Below, piece after piece: positions 15,530 through 24,702 of a DNA stretch of 64,000 nucleotides. The stretch is taken from assembly GCF_024346395.1 (NCBI RefSeq), contig NZ_JAGQCW010000005.1, forward strand, positions 156,403 through 220,402. The letters are read 5' to 3'. Position numbers and translations under genes: made by a program. The DNA comes from Cyanobium sp. AMD-g (GTDB taxonomy: Bacteria; Cyanobacteriota; Cyanobacteriia; PCC-6307; Cyanobiaceae). Below the pieces are notes generated by a model. It saw only the letters and a list, made by a program, of their open reading frames with translations, was not told the origin of the DNA and did no database searches. Each line of letters starts with the position of its first letter. Position 1 is the stretch's first letter.

Positions 15530-16338
15530 GCGGCCCCGGCCACCCGCCGCAGCCGCTGCACGGCGTCGGCGACGGGCAGCAGCGAGACGTTCTCCACCGA
15601 TCGCGCCTGGCCGGCCCCGAACGGGTTGTCGAGATCGGTGATCAGCAGCAGCAGCTTGATCAGCAGCAGCGAGATCACCCCGATGAAGAACAGGGATTCG
15701 GCGAAGGGCTCGATCCGGGAGAGCACCAGCCCGACGATGAGCACCCCGGTGCCGATGTAGGCGACCCCGTAGACGGAAGGGACGAACGTGGTGGAGCGGA
15801 TCACATCGATGCGCTGCACGCCGCGGCGGAGGTGGGCCAGTTCCAGCAGCAGGCGCGCCTGCAACGGAGCTGGATTCCAGAGGCTCAGCCGCTCGATCGA
15901 CAGCTGCAGTGCGTCCAGCCGCTCCAGCAGCACCAGGGTCGGCCCGGCCTCCCGCATCCAGGCCAGCAGCGCTTCGCTGAAGTCCGCGAGCAGGGCCAGG
16001 GTTCCCTGCACCTCGGCCTCAGGCTGCTGCAGCCCCAGGCCCTGCACCTCAAGGGCGAGGCACTCGAGGGCGGCGGCCAGTTCACCGGGAAGCTTCTCGC
16101 CCTCCTTGTAATCGGTCAGAACCCCATTCAGCAGGAAGCCGAGCAGGAACACCTCGGAGGCCACCAGGGCGGAGAACAGCGGATTGGGGGTCAGCACCTC
16201 CCAGTGCTCCTGGTGCACCAGCGCCCGACAGGCCTCGATGGCCAGCAGCACCAGGCCCACCCGGCCGAAGAACCAGAGGCGCCGCAGCAGGGGCCTGCGG
16301 TCCGGCGTGTTGGCCGGATCCATGGCACGGGCGTTCAT
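15517..16338 (-). CDS. DUF4239-like integral membrane protein
   Basis: 273 residues. Membrane segments lie near the N-terminus (VGLVLLAIEACRALV and FSALVASEVFLLGFLLNGV) and C-terminus (YIGTGVLIVGLVLS and LFFIGVISLLLIKLLLLITD), with a helical soluble region between, as in bestrophin-like/DUF4239 proteins. The segment LITDLDNPFGAGQARSV matches the conserved end of that family. Function unknown. I take MNARAMDP as start; an ATG six codons later is an alternative. Confidence 0.6.
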   Translation of the reverse strand: MNARAMDPANTPDRRPLLRRLWFFGRVGLVLLAIEACRALVHQEHWEVLTPNPLFSALVASEVFLLGFLLNGVLTDYKEGEKLPGELAAALECLALEVQGLGLQQPEAEVQGTLALLADFSEALLAWMREAGPTLVLLERLDALQLSIERLSLWNPAPLQARLLLELAHLRRGVQRIDVIRSTTFVPSVYGVAYIGTGVLIVGLVLSRIEPFAESLFFIGVISLLLIKLLLLITDLDNPFGAGQARSVENVSLLPVADAVQRLRRVAGAAQPA

Positions 16339-16389
16339 CCGACGCGAGGCGAACCCCTGGCAGTCTCGGTGGTCGGGTTGAGGACTGGC

Positions 16390-17424
16390 TCAGCCCTTGA
16401 TCCTGGCCACCTGCTCCTTGGCGCGCTTTAGCACGTCGCCGCTGAGGGGAACGAAACCGAGCTCAGCGGCCTGCTGCTGGCGCTCCTCCTCCAGCGCCCA
16501 AAGCAGGAAGGTGCGCACGGCTTCGGCCTTCTCTTTCCCCTGTCCGCTCTCGAAGGCCAGGATCCAGGTGAAGGCCACGATCGGGTAGCTGCCGTCCCCA
16601 TCGGGGTTGCAGTCCTCCCCACCGAGGCGCGCATCGAGCTTGATGTTGTTCAGCGCTGCCGCGCCAGACGTCGCATCCGGCAGCACGAACTGTCCGGCCT
16701 TGTTCTGCAGGGCCGCCGGTTTCACGGTGCCTCGCAGGTACGCCTGGTTGACGTAACCGATCGTTCCTGCGGTGTTCTGGATCACGCCGGCCACGCCCTC
16801 ATTGCCCCTGCCTGCCAGACCCACGGGCCACTGCACCGCCTTGCCGGCGCCCACCTTCTGCTTCCATTCCGCTGAGAAGCAGGCCAGCGCGTTGGTGAAG
16901 TTGAAGGTGGTTCCGGACCCATCCGAGCGGTGCACCACTGTCAGGGGCCTGGCAGGACAGCCCAGGGCGCTCCAGTTGGTGATCTTGCCGAGGAAGATGT
17001 CGGCCAGCTGGGCCTGGGTGAGCTTCAGGCCGGGGCAGTCGGGGTTGTTGTAGGCCGGGCTGATCGTGCCGCCCAGCATGGGGATCTGCACGGCGCCGCG
17101 CTTGCCGGCCGTGCCGGCCTTGAAGTCCTCGTCGCTGAGCGCCTCGTCGGTGGCGCCGAAATCCACCGAGCCGGCCAGGAAGGATCGCACCCCCTGCCCA
17201 GAGCCCACCGACTGGTAGTTGACCAGGTGGCCTTCGCTGGTCTTGTAGTCGGCTGCCCAGCGCTGGTAGGCCGGCGCCGGGAAGGAGGCCCCGGCCCCGT
17301 TCAGCGACGGCAGCCCCTGCCCGCCCGTGCCGCAGGCGCTGATGGTCAGCGTCAGGGCGGCCATCCCGCCTGGCAGACAGGCCCGGCGGAGATGGGCAAG
17401 GGGCCGCTGCTGGGGAGGGGTCAT
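16390..17424 (-). CDS. pstS: phosphate ABC transporter substrate-binding lipoprotein PstS
   Basis: 344 residues. A lipoprotein signal ends at TISAC, followed by the mature start LNGAGASFPAPAYQRWAADY. Phosphate-binding motifs are visible: VGSGQGVRSFLAGSVDFGATDE (read in two parts), HRSDGSGTTFNF and GNEGVAGVI. It captures phosphate in the periplasm for PstCAB. The ATG at 17424 puts the signal peptide correctly; the upstream extension is Arg-rich. No pstC/A/B follows, so this is a stand-alone copy, as is common in cyanobacteria. I could not find a clear Pho box upstream. Confidence 0.92.
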   Translation of the reverse strand: MTPPQQRPLAHLRRACLPGGMAALTLTISACGTGGQGLPSLNGAGASFPAPAYQRWAADYKTSEGHLVNYQSVGSGQGVRSFLAGSVDFGATDEALSDEDFKAGTAGKRGAVQIPMLGGTISPAYNNPDCPGLKLTQAQLADIFLGKITNWSALGCPARPLTVVHRSDGSGTTFNFTNALACFSAEWKQKVGAGKAVQWPVGLAGRGNEGVAGVIQNTAGTIGYVNQAYLRGTVKPAALQNKAGQFVLPDATSGAAALNNIKLDARLGGEDCNPDGDGSYPIVAFTWILAFESGQGKEKAEAVRTFLLWALEEERQQQAAELGFVPLSGDVLKRAKEQVARIKG

Positions 17425-17500
17425 GGCGGGGGGTGGCGTCGCGCTCTCCCATACATCTACTGCGACACGTTGCGTGCGATGGCGTTGGGCGGGCCTGCGC

Positions 17501-18622
17501 TCAGGGCGTCGCCTCCGGCCCCTTCTCATCCAGCTCCTCCGCCTCCGGTGTGCGCGGCAGCGGCGGCAGGGGCGGCGGCGGCAGCACCTCCAGTTCGGGT
17601 GGGTTGGGGGCGGTGTCGGGTCCGATCAGATCCACCGCGGTGCGTTGCATCACCAGCCGGAAGCGCAGCGGTGCCTGGCTTTTGTTGATGAACTCCTGCA
17701 CGGCGGCCACCTGCCCGGCCGTCGGCAGCTCCGGATCGGTCACCCGCACCCGGGCCCGGATCAGTGGTGGGTTCTGCTGCCAGTTGATGCTCAGGCCCAC
17801 CATGTCGATGGCGGGATCGCCACCGAGGGTGATCGTGCTGCTGCGCAGCCGTTGCTCGATGGCGGCCTCCAGCTGCTGGGCCTTGTTCTCCTGCCGGGTC
17901 TGGTTCACCAGGCGGAAGAAGCTGCTGCCCAGGGGAATCACCAGCAGGGCGGTGAGGGCGAGGCTGGTGAGGCCCAGCCGGCTGTGGAACAGCCGTCGCC
18001 GGTACACCTTCTCCAGCGTCCCGAGGGACGCCATCGCCCCCACCATGATCCCGAGCAGGTTCGTGGCGAACAGCAGCAGCGCCCCGTAGGCCTGCATCCA
18101 GTCGGAGGAGGCCAGCAGGATGCCCACCACGCACATCGGCGGCACCAGGGCCACGGCGATGGCCAGGCCGGCCAGGGCCGAGATGGCGTCCTTGCGCAGC
18201 TTGGCGTACATGGCCACCGCCCCGGCCACCAGCGCCACCCCCAGATCCAGCAGGTTGGGGCTGGTGCGGTTCATCACCTCACTGCCGAAGCTGGGGAAGG
18301 CCACCAGGTGGCTCACCGCCATCGCCAGCAGCACACAGATCACCACCCCGAGCAGCAGGGTGCGCAGGGCCCGCAGGAACATCGGAATCCGCCCCCGCAG
18401 GATCTCGAAGGCCATCGCCTGCAGCGGCATGATCCAGGGAGCCACCACCATGGCGCCGATCACCACCCCGGGGCTGTTGGCCAGCAGGCCCAGGGTCGCG
18501 ATCAGGGTGGCGCCGACGGTGAGCACCACGAACACCTGGCTGAAGCTGGCCTCGTGCTCAAACTCCTGCTGCAGCGCAGCCAGCCGACCGTCATCGGATG
18601 GGGCGATGGGGGAGGAGGTCAT
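17501..18622 (-). CDS. DUF389-family membrane protein
   Basis: 373 residues. The conserved core has about six to seven helices including ATLGLLANSPGVVIGAMVVA (read as part of the family motif), PWIMPLQAMAFEILRG and GLAIAVALVPPMCVVG. This is the TIGR00271/DUF389 family of unknown function, widespread in cyanobacteria. The C-terminal ~130 residues are soluble and end in a Pro-rich, acidic tail. It lies upstream of pstS on the same strand with a 76-base gap; co-transcription is possible. Confidence 0.85.
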   Translation of the reverse strand: MTSSPIAPSDDGRLAALQQEFEHEASFSQVFVVLTVGATLIATLGLLANSPGVVIGAMVVAPWIMPLQAMAFEILRGRIPMFLRALRTLLLGVVICVLLAMAVSHLVAFPSFGSEVMNRTSPNLLDLGVALVAGAVAMYAKLRKDAISALAGLAIAVALVPPMCVVGILLASSDWMQAYGALLLFATNLLGIMVGAMASLGTLEKVYRRRLFHSRLGLTSLALTALLVIPLGSSFFRLVNQTRQENKAQQLEAAIEQRLRSSTITLGGDPAIDMVGLSINWQQNPPLIRARVRVTDPELPTAGQVAAVQEFINKSQAPLRFRLVMQRTAVDLIGPDTAPNPPELEVLPPPPLPPLPRTPEAEELDEKGPEATP

Positions 18623-18704
18623 GGCCGCGGTGCGCTTCGACGGCTCCCCAGACTGCAGCGTCTTCGGGATACCTTCAAGGCTCTGTCCAGCCTTTCACCG
18701 CTCC

Positions 18705-19226
18705 ATGGCATGGCTGAATCCTGCAGCAGCGGGCCTGGCGCTGGCCGTCCTTGTGCCCCTGGCCGCCCAGGCTGAAAGCTGGTCGTACCAGCGGCTGGTG
18801 GAGGCCTTCGAGCAGCGCGGCTTCCGTGTGCTCGGCAGCCACCCCCGCTGCGCCGAGCGCGGTCTGTACGGGCTCTACCTGCGTGAGAGCCGGCGGATCG
18901 TGGTCTGCCCCCGCGGCAACCTCAACGACACCCTGCTGCACGAGGGCTGGCATGCGGTGCAATCCCGCTGCCTGCGGGGGCGGCCCCATCTGGGTGAGGA
19001 GGAACTGCGCCGGGGCCTGAGCCGGCGCGACCAGCGCGACCTGGCCCGGCTCTACGGCGAGGGCCGCTGGCAGCGGGAAGCGGAGGCCAGGGTCATGGCC
19101 CGCCGCGATCCCGCCGCCTACATCCGCCTTGTGGACGAGCTCTGCGCCGCACCCGTCCCCCCACCAGCTCCGGCGCCGCCACAGGGCGCGCCTCAGGGCC
19201 AGGCGGTGAAGCGCACCGGCTCGTAG
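18705..19226 (+). CDS. exported protein with HExxH zincin-like motif
   Basis: 173 residues. The signal peptide MAWLNPAAAGLALAVLVPLA ends near AQAES. The mature part has LNDTLLHEGWHAVQSRC: the HEGWH sequence fits the HExxH zinc-binding motif of metallopeptidases, embedded in a helix as required. Three or four cysteines (HPRCAERG, VVCPRG, SRCLRG, ELCAAP) could form disulfides. The C-terminus is Pro-rich. A third zinc ligand cannot be assigned by eye, so enzymatic activity is uncertain. The gene overlaps the convergent neighbour by 34 bases. Confidence 0.65.
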   Translation: MAWLNPAAAGLALAVLVPLAAQAESWSYQRLVEAFEQRGFRVLGSHPRCAERGLYGLYLRESRRIVVCPRGNLNDTLLHEGWHAVQSRCLRGRPHLGEEELRRGLSRRDQRDLARLYGEGRWQREAEARVMARRDPAAYIRLVDELCAAPVPPPAPAPPQGAPQGQAVKRTGS

Positions 19227-19588
19227 CGGGCGATCGCCACACGCCAGCCCCGGATCGCCAGGGCACCCAGCTCGCCATGGAAATCGGCCGTGCCGCCGCC
19301 GCCGACCCAGCGCGCCTTCAGCTGGGGCAGCAGCTCCTGCAGCGTCTCCAGCGGCAGCTCCACCAGCAGCAGGCTGCCGTCCCCGGCGGCCCGCCGCAGG
19401 GCGCCCTCCTCACTGCGCTGCCAGAGGCGCAGCAGCAGCTCCAGCACCAGGGTGCGGCCGTCGTCGCCGGGTTCCGCCGCCTCAGCCGCCGCCACGGTCA
19501 ACGACTTGCCGTTCAGGGGCAGGGCCCGCTTCCCCTCCTGCTCCAGCAGGGCCAGCGCCACCAGATAGGGAGCCTCCGCCATGACCAT
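19193..19588 (-). CDS. conserved hypothetical protein
   Basis: 131 residues: PYLVALALLEQEGKRALPL, then LVLELLLRLWQRSEEGALRR, LLLVELPLETLQELLPQLKA and a C-terminal LAIRGWRVAIARYEPVRFTA. The balanced composition and regular amphipathic helices argue for a real gene. No domain recognised. The start may be either ATG at 19588 or the one two codons later. It is divergent from the retropepsin-RimK fusion, with about 105 bases between starts. Confidence 0.6.
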   Translation of the reverse strand: MVMAEAPYLVALALLEQEGKRALPLNGKSLTVAAAEAAEPGDDGRTLVLELLLRLWQRSEEGALRRAAGDGSLLLVELPLETLQELLPQLKARWVGGGGTADFHGELGALAIRGWRVAIARYEPVRFTAWP

Positions 19589-19693
19589 CGCCCGCACACA
19601 GCCACCAGCCTGCTGGATCGGCGTCGACAACGTCAGAAAGCCCGGCGAGCATGGGGGTTCGTGGGCCCGTCCCACGCCACCCGAGCCGGATCC

Positions 19694-21103
19694 ATGGACA
19701 GCTTCGACGGCAAGATCATCGTGGGCAGCGAGGAGTGGTGCAGCTTCCCGGACGCCGGGCTGCCGGCGATCAAGGCCCGCGTCGATTCCGGTGCGGCCAC
19801 CTCCGCCCTCCATGCCACCAACATCGTTCCCTTCGACCGCGATGGCCAGCCCTGGGTGAGCTTCGAGGTGCACCCGCTCCAGGGTGACCGGGTGGTGGTG
19901 GTGCGCCACGAGGCCCCCGTGGTGGCCAAGCGGGAGGTGCGCAACACCAGCGGCGTCCCGGAGAGCCGCTACGTGATCCGGGAGCGTCTGGTGCTCGGTG
20001 AGCAGAGCTGGGAGGTGGAACTGACCCTCGCCAACCGTGATGCCATGGGCTATCGGATGCTGCTCGGTCGGCAGGCGATGGTGGGCCGGATCCTGGTGGA
20101 CCCGGAGGGCAGCCACCACCTGCGCAGCCTCAGCGCCGAGGAGAGCCGCGCCCTCTATTCCCATGTCCGCAAGCGCGACGACGGCCTGCGGATCGTGCTG
20201 CTGGCCAGCAACCCTGACCTCTACAGCAACCGCCGCCTGATCGAGGCCGGCGAGGAGCGCGGCCACCACATGCAGTTCCTCAACATCCGCCAGTGCTACA
20301 TCCGCCTGGATCCCCGCAACCCCGAGGTCCACTACCGCGGCGGTGACGTGCTCGGCACGGTCGATGCCGTCATCCCGCGCATCCGCCCCAGTGTCACCTT
20401 CTACGGCTGCGCCGTGACGCGCCAGTTCGAATCGATGGGGGTGCCGTCCCTCAACAGCGCCCAGGCGATCACCGTCTCCCGCGACAAGCTCTTCGCCTCG
20501 CAGGAGTTCGTCCGCGCCGGGCTCAACACCCCGGTCACGGGATTCGCCGATTCCCCGCTCGACACGGTGGATCTGATCCGCATGGTGGGCGGTGCCCCCC
20601 TGATCGTGAAGCTGCTGGAGGGTGCCCAGGGCAAGGGCGTGGTGCTGGCCGAAACCCAGAAGGCGGCCGAAAGCGTCATCAATGCCCTGCAGAGCCTCGA
20701 TGCCAACCTGCTGGTGCAGGAGTTCATCAAGGAGGCCGGCGGCACGGATCTGCGCTGCTTCGTGGTCGGCGGCAAGGTGGTGGCCGCCATCGAGCGCCGG
20801 GCGGCCGAGGGGGAGTTCCGGGCCAACCTGCACCAGGGGGGATCGGCCCGGACCGTGCAGCTCGATGCCCCTGAAAAACAGATGGCCATCAAGGCCTGCA
20901 AGGCCCTCGGGCTCGATGTGGCTGGCGTCGACATCCTCCGCTCCCACCGCGGGCCCCTGCTGCTGGAGGTGAACTCCAGCCCCGGGCTCGAGGGGATCGA
21001 AGCGGCCACCGGCCTGGATCTGGCCGGCAAGATGATCCAGAAGCTGGAACGCAAGCTCGGCTGGGGCCGTCCCGCCGGCCAGGAGGCCGTCGCCGCCCCA
21101 TGA
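19694..21103 (+). CDS. retropepsin-like protease domain fused to RimK-type ATP-grasp ligase
   Basis: 470 residues in two parts. Residues ~1-150 form the RimB/DUF785 'ATP-dependent zinc protease' fold, a retropepsin-like domain with the ARVDSGAATSALHA active-site loop (D31). Residues ~165-455 form a RimK-type ATP-grasp ligase: IVKLLEGAQGKGVVLAE, LLVQEFIKEAGGTDLRCFVV and LLLEVNSSPGLEGIE carry the nucleotide- and metal-binding residues. RimK enzymes add glutamate or amino acids to protein or peptide ends, and RimB-like proteins can trim such tails, so the fusion suggests a self-contained add-and-remove modification system; this is inference. The stop overlaps the ABC ATPase start by four bases. 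Confidence 0.88.
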   Translation: MDSFDGKIIVGSEEWCSFPDAGLPAIKARVDSGAATSALHATNIVPFDRDGQPWVSFEVHPLQGDRVVVVRHEAPVVAKREVRNTSGVPESRYVIRERLVLGEQSWEVELTLANRDAMGYRMLLGRQAMVGRILVDPEGSHHLRSLSAEESRALYSHVRKRDDGLRIVLLASNPDLYSNRRLIEAGEERGHHMQFLNIRQCYIRLDPRNPEVHYRGGDVLGTVDAVIPRIRPSVTFYGCAVTRQFESMGVPSLNSAQAITVSRDKLFASQEFVRAGLNTPVTGFADSPLDTVDLIRMVGGAPLIVKLLEGAQGKGVVLAETQKAAESVINALQSLDANLLVQEFIKEAGGTDLRCFVVGGKVVAAIERRAAEGEFRANLHQGGSARTVQLDAPEKQMAIKACKALGLDVAGVDILRSHRGPLLLEVNSSPGLEGIEAATGLDLAGKMIQKLERKLGWGRPAGQEAVAAP

Positions 21104-21897
21104 GCACCCCCCCTTCGGCCTACCTGGAGCTGCAGGCCGTGGAGGCCTGGCTGGGCCCGCGCCGGGTGTTCGAGGATCTCTCCCTGCGCCTGCACCGCGG
21201 CGAGCACACGGTGGTGCTGGGGCCCAACGGCTCCGGCAAGAGTTCGCTGGTGAAGCTGCTCAGTCGCGAGCTCTACCCCGTGGTCAAGCCCGGTTCCTGC
21301 CTGCGGATCTTCGGCAGCGAGACGGTGAACCTCTGGGAGCTGCGCGGCCGGATCGGCCTGGTGTCGCAGGATCTGCAGGCCGCCTACGGGGGCCGGGTGC
21401 CCGCCGCCGATGTGGTGCTCTCCGGTTTCTTCGGTTCGGTGGGCATCGGCCGCAGCCAGGTGGCCACCAGCCCCCAGCGCCAGCGAGTGGCGGCGCTGAT
21501 GGCGCAGCTGGGGCTGGCCGACCTGGCTGAGCGCCCCTACGGCCAGCTCTCCGATGGCCAGCGGCGGCGCCTGCTGCTGGCCCGGGCCCTGGTGCACGGG
21601 CCCGAGGTGCTGGTGCTCGACGAACCCACCAACGGCCTCGATCTCAAGGCCAAACACCAGCTGCTGGCGATCCTGCGCGACCTGGCTGCTGCCGGCACCA
21701 CCCTGCTGCTGGTGACCCACCAGATCGAAGCGATCCTGCCCGAGATCAGCCGTTGTGTGCTGTTGCGTGAGGGGAAGGTGGTGGGTGACGGCCCGGCCGT
21801 CCAGTTGCTGCAGGACGCCCCGCTCAGCGCCCTGTTCGCCACCCCCCTGCGGGTGTGCGAGGCGAACGGTTACCGGCAGGTGTTGCCGGCGGGCTGA
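21100..21897 (+). CDS. ABC transporter ATP-binding protein
   Basis: 265 residues, one nucleotide-binding domain: Walker A LGPNGSGKSS, Q-loop LVSQDLQ, signature QLSDGQRRRLLLARAL, Walker B VLVLDEPTNGLDL and switch His LLVTHQIE. There is no membrane domain. The closest style is the ModF/YlmA-like soluble ABC ATPases rather than a dedicated importer. It is translationally coupled to the retropepsin-RimK fusion (ATGA overlap) and followed after 18 bases by an MscS channel, so the three are probably one operon. Partner permease unknown. Confidence 0.88.
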   Translation: MSTPPSAYLELQAVEAWLGPRRVFEDLSLRLHRGEHTVVLGPNGSGKSSLVKLLSRELYPVVKPGSCLRIFGSETVNLWELRGRIGLVSQDLQAAYGGRVPAADVVLSGFFGSVGIGRSQVATSPQRQRVAALMAQLGLADLAERPYGQLSDGQRRRLLLARALVHGPEVLVLDEPTNGLDLKAKHQLLAILRDLAAAGTTLLLVTHQIEAILPEISRCVLLREGKVVGDGPAVQLLQDAPLSALFATPLRVCEANGYRQVLPAG

Positions 21898-21915
21898 GCC
21901 GCCATCATTCGGGAC

Positions 21916-24117
21916 ATGTGCCGTGGCTTCCGGGTGCCCCGTCCGATCCGTCTGCTGCTGGCCTTCCTGACCGCCTGTCTGCTGCCGCTGATGGGCCTGT
22001 CAACGGCGGCGCTGTCCGCTGCTCAGGTGCCTCCGCCGTCCTCCACGGGCCTCAACGCCATCGTGCCCCTGGAGAGCCAACCTTTCCATGGCCAGCTGCT
22101 GGAGCTGAAGCAGCAATGGACCGATGCCCCCCTCAACCAGGTGGTGGGGGACAGCCCGCGGGCGACCCTGCTCAATTTCTACGTGGTGATGGCCCAGGTG
22201 AGCCGCGACATCGCCCGGATCGAGGCCAAGGCTGCGGCGACACCCGGTTGGTTCTGGTCCAGCGCAGTGAACCAAGAGCTGGAGTTGATCAATGGCTACT
22301 TCGAGGAGGCGGTGAAGGCCCTCGATGTGTCAGAGATCCCCCAGAGCATCCGGGCGGATTTCGCCGATGAATATGCCCTCAAGCTCAAGGTGATTCTCGA
22401 TTACGTCTTCACCCACAGCCGCAAACCTTTTGAGATTCCTGATGCGGCCGGGATGAAGGCCTTGAACGAGGGACGGGTGAACCCCAGCGCCAGCTGGACC
22501 ATCCCGGGCACCTCCATCACCCTGACGGATGAGGGTACAGAAGGAGGCCGGGATCGCGGCTACCTCTTCTCCGCCTTCACGGTGGCGCAGATCCCCAGCC
22601 TCTACGAGGAGATCAAGAATCAGCGTGCGCCTTCCGCCGGCGAGTCCAGCCTCCTGACGCCAGCGATCTATGACGCCTTCAGCCTCAGGCCTGGCCACAT
22701 CCTGCCGCCCAAGTGGTACCTGAGCATTCCCGCTGGCTTCCGGCAGACGGTGCTGGAGTCCCATCTCTGGGACCAGACCCTGTTCCAGATCGTGCTGGGG
22801 CTGTTGACGCTGGCGGCCTTCGCCTTCGTCCAGTTCCGGCTGGTGCTGGCTCTGCTGGCCACCTATCGGATGACCGAGCGGGCGGCCAGCAAGGCACCCA
22901 CACCCATGCAGATCTGGCAGGTCGACAACATCGCCTGGCACCGGGTGCTGCTGGCTGGTGTTGCCCTGCCGATGATCCGTCTGGTGGAACTGCTGCTCGA
23001 TCACTACGTGAACGTCACCGGCCTGCCCCTGCAGGTGCTGATGTACCTGCTCTATACGGTCTATTTCTGCTGGGCGGGCTTGTTCAGTTTCTTCCTGATG
23101 GAGGCCCTCGGCCGCAGTCTGGCGGAGTGGATCACGATTCTGCGCGGCCGACGCAATCCCCTCCAGTTGAGCCGCGTCAGCAATCTGGTGATGCCCGTCT
23201 GCAGGGTGCTGGGGGCCATCTTCGGCGTCTCCCTGATGTACCGGCTGCTGATCCTGCTGGGCCTGCCGGGCTCCACCGTGCTGGCCTTTTCCGCCGTGCC
23301 CGGCCTGGCCATCGGCCTGGGCGCCTCGAAGTTGCTGGGCAACCTGTTCGCCGGTCTGTCGATCCAGACCGACCGTCCCCTGCGGGTGGGGGAGTTCTGC
23401 CGCATCGGCAGCAATCTGGGCTATGTCACCAAGATCGGGCTGCGCTCCCTGGAGCTGCAGACCCACGAGAGTCGCATCACGATCCCCAATTCGGTCGTCG
23501 ATGAGGAGACGATCGTCAACTATTCCCTGCGCTCGGATCAGTCTCCCGATCTGGTGTTGCATGTCTTTGAGCTGCACCTCCCCCTGCCGGCCGATCTCAC
23601 CCCCGACCAGTTGGACGACCTGGTGCATTACGGCCGCCTGTATCTTCCCGAACTGCCTGGTCTGTCCGTCGCCCAGGTGTTCCTCGACCAGGCCCCTGGT
23701 GATGGTGAGTTGCTGCTGCGCTGCTGCGGGCAGATTCAAGCCCCCAACTGGACTGATTACCTCACCCTCAGGGAATTGGTCCTGCTGCGTTTGCGGCAGA
23801 TCCTGGATCAGGTGATCCGATCCCGCATGGTGATCGGCGTGGCCTACGACACCACCGCGGAGCAACTGCAACGCATCCCTGGACTGATCGCCGGCCTGTT
23901 CGATCGCGAACCCCTGGCCACTTTCCGCGCCTGTCGCCTGATGGCCATCAACGACTTCAGCTACGACTTCACCTACGACTACCGCTCGTCCCAGCCCAAC
24001 TATGCGGCGTTCAAGGATGAGATCGCCCGCCTCAACCGGTCCTTGCTGGCCCTGTTCGCTGCTGAAGGGATCGAGATCCCCTACCCCACCCAGGCGGAGA
24101 TCCAGCTGAATGGCTGA
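21916..24117 (+). CDS. MscS-family mechanosensitive channel with long N-terminal extension
   Basis: 733 residues. A signal-like first helix is followed by a ~250-residue extracytoplasmic domain, then membrane segments (about residue 285-470) leading into the MscS pore helix, AVPGLAIGLGASKLLGNLFA. The cytoplasmic beta domain follows: LRVGEFCRIGSNLGYVTKIG and ESRITIPNSVVDEETIVNYS. MscS channels release solutes on hypo-osmotic shock. The C-terminal ~200 residues extend beyond the usual MscS cage. It follows the ABC ATPase on the same strand. Confidence 0.88.
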   Translation: MCRGFRVPRPIRLLLAFLTACLLPLMGLSTAALSAAQVPPPSSTGLNAIVPLESQPFHGQLLELKQQWTDAPLNQVVGDSPRATLLNFYVVMAQVSRDIARIEAKAAATPGWFWSSAVNQELELINGYFEEAVKALDVSEIPQSIRADFADEYALKLKVILDYVFTHSRKPFEIPDAAGMKALNEGRVNPSASWTIPGTSITLTDEGTEGGRDRGYLFSAFTVAQIPSLYEEIKNQRAPSAGESSLLTPAIYDAFSLRPGHILPPKWYLSIPAGFRQTVLESHLWDQTLFQIVLGLLTLAAFAFVQFRLVLALLATYRMTERAASKAPTPMQIWQVDNIAWHRVLLAGVALPMIRLVELLLDHYVNVTGLPLQVLMYLLYTVYFCWAGLFSFFLMEALGRSLAEWITILRGRRNPLQLSRVSNLVMPVCRVLGAIFGVSLMYRLLILLGLPGSTVLAFSAVPGLAIGLGASKLLGNLFAGLSIQTDRPLRVGEFCRIGSNLGYVTKIGLRSLELQTHESRITIPNSVVDEETIVNYSLRSDQSPDLVLHVFELHLPLPADLTPDQLDDLVHYGRLYLPELPGLSVAQVFLDQAPGDGELLLRCCGQIQAPNWTDYLTLRELVLLRLRQILDQVIRSRMVIGVAYDTTAEQLQRIPGLIAGLFDREPLATFRACRLMAINDFSYDFTYDYRSSQPNYAAFKDEIARLNRSLLALFAAEGIEIPYPTQAEIQLNG

Positions 24118-24679
24118 GCTCACCCTCCAGACCCTGGCGGGCTGCGGCCTGGCGATCGCCGCCTATCCCCGCTTCCGCTACGACGCCCGTGGGGGCGGGG
24201 GCTCGGGCCGGCTCACCGATGGGGACTGCACCGGTTCGCAGCGGCTCCGTTTCGACCCCGATGCTTTGCGCATCCCCCCGCTCGACTGGCGCACCACCCG
24301 GTTCCTGGGCCTGCCCCTGCCCCCGGGGCTGGCGATCACGATCCACCCCCAGCAGCTCGACGGCAGCCTCGATGACGCCACCGGCGCGATGGCGCTGCGG
24401 TTCTGCGCCCGCTTCCGCTTCGCCATCGGCGGGCTCTACCGGGCACCGGACCTGATCGTCGACACAACACTCAGCACCGGTCCGGTGCAGGGTCGCCGCC
24501 ACCAGGCCACGGGCCAGCCCCTGGATGGCGACGGCCAGGCGCAGCTGGTGGGGGTGGCCACCATCGCCCCCAGTGGCGATCCTTTTCTCGACCGGTTCCT
24601 GGGTCTGCCGGATGAGGCCCTGGCGCTGCTGCGCTGCCGGTTCGGACCGCTGGCGCCGGACGGTCGGGACTTACCTTGA
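24110..24679 (+). CDS. conserved hypothetical protein
   Basis: 189 residues, start overlapping the channel stop by eight bases. It contains AGCGLAIAAYPRFRYDARGG and a mid-section FLGLPLPPGLAITIHPQQLD, mostly beta-strand in character. No catalytic motif or membrane segment is apparent; LDDATGAMALRFCARFRFAI could form a START- or lipocalin-like sheet, but that is only an impression. Position suggests co-transcription with the channel and the DUF296-glutaredoxin gene. Confidence 0.65.
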   Translation: MAELTLQTLAGCGLAIAAYPRFRYDARGGGGSGRLTDGDCTGSQRLRFDPDALRIPPLDWRTTRFLGLPLPPGLAITIHPQQLDGSLDDATGAMALRFCARFRFAIGGLYRAPDLIVDTTLSTGPVQGRRHQATGQPLDGDGQAQLVGVATIAPSGDPFLDRFLGLPDEALALLRCRFGPLAPDGRDLP

Positions 24680-24702
24680 CCCCCTCGACGCCCGATCCCG
24701 CC

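Noticed and set aside
17425..17500. Pho box upstream of pstS
   Set aside because: No tandem PyTTAAPyPyT repeats can be found in the short gap.
19589..20947. minus-strand extension of the 131-residue hypothetical protein
   Set aside because: Runs antisense through the retropepsin-RimK fusion and has no protein-like features; only the 3' 131 codons look real.
22330..24123. 597-codon minus-strand frame antisense to the MscS gene
   Set aside because: Gln/Asp/His-rich shadow of a gene with clear MscS pore motifs.
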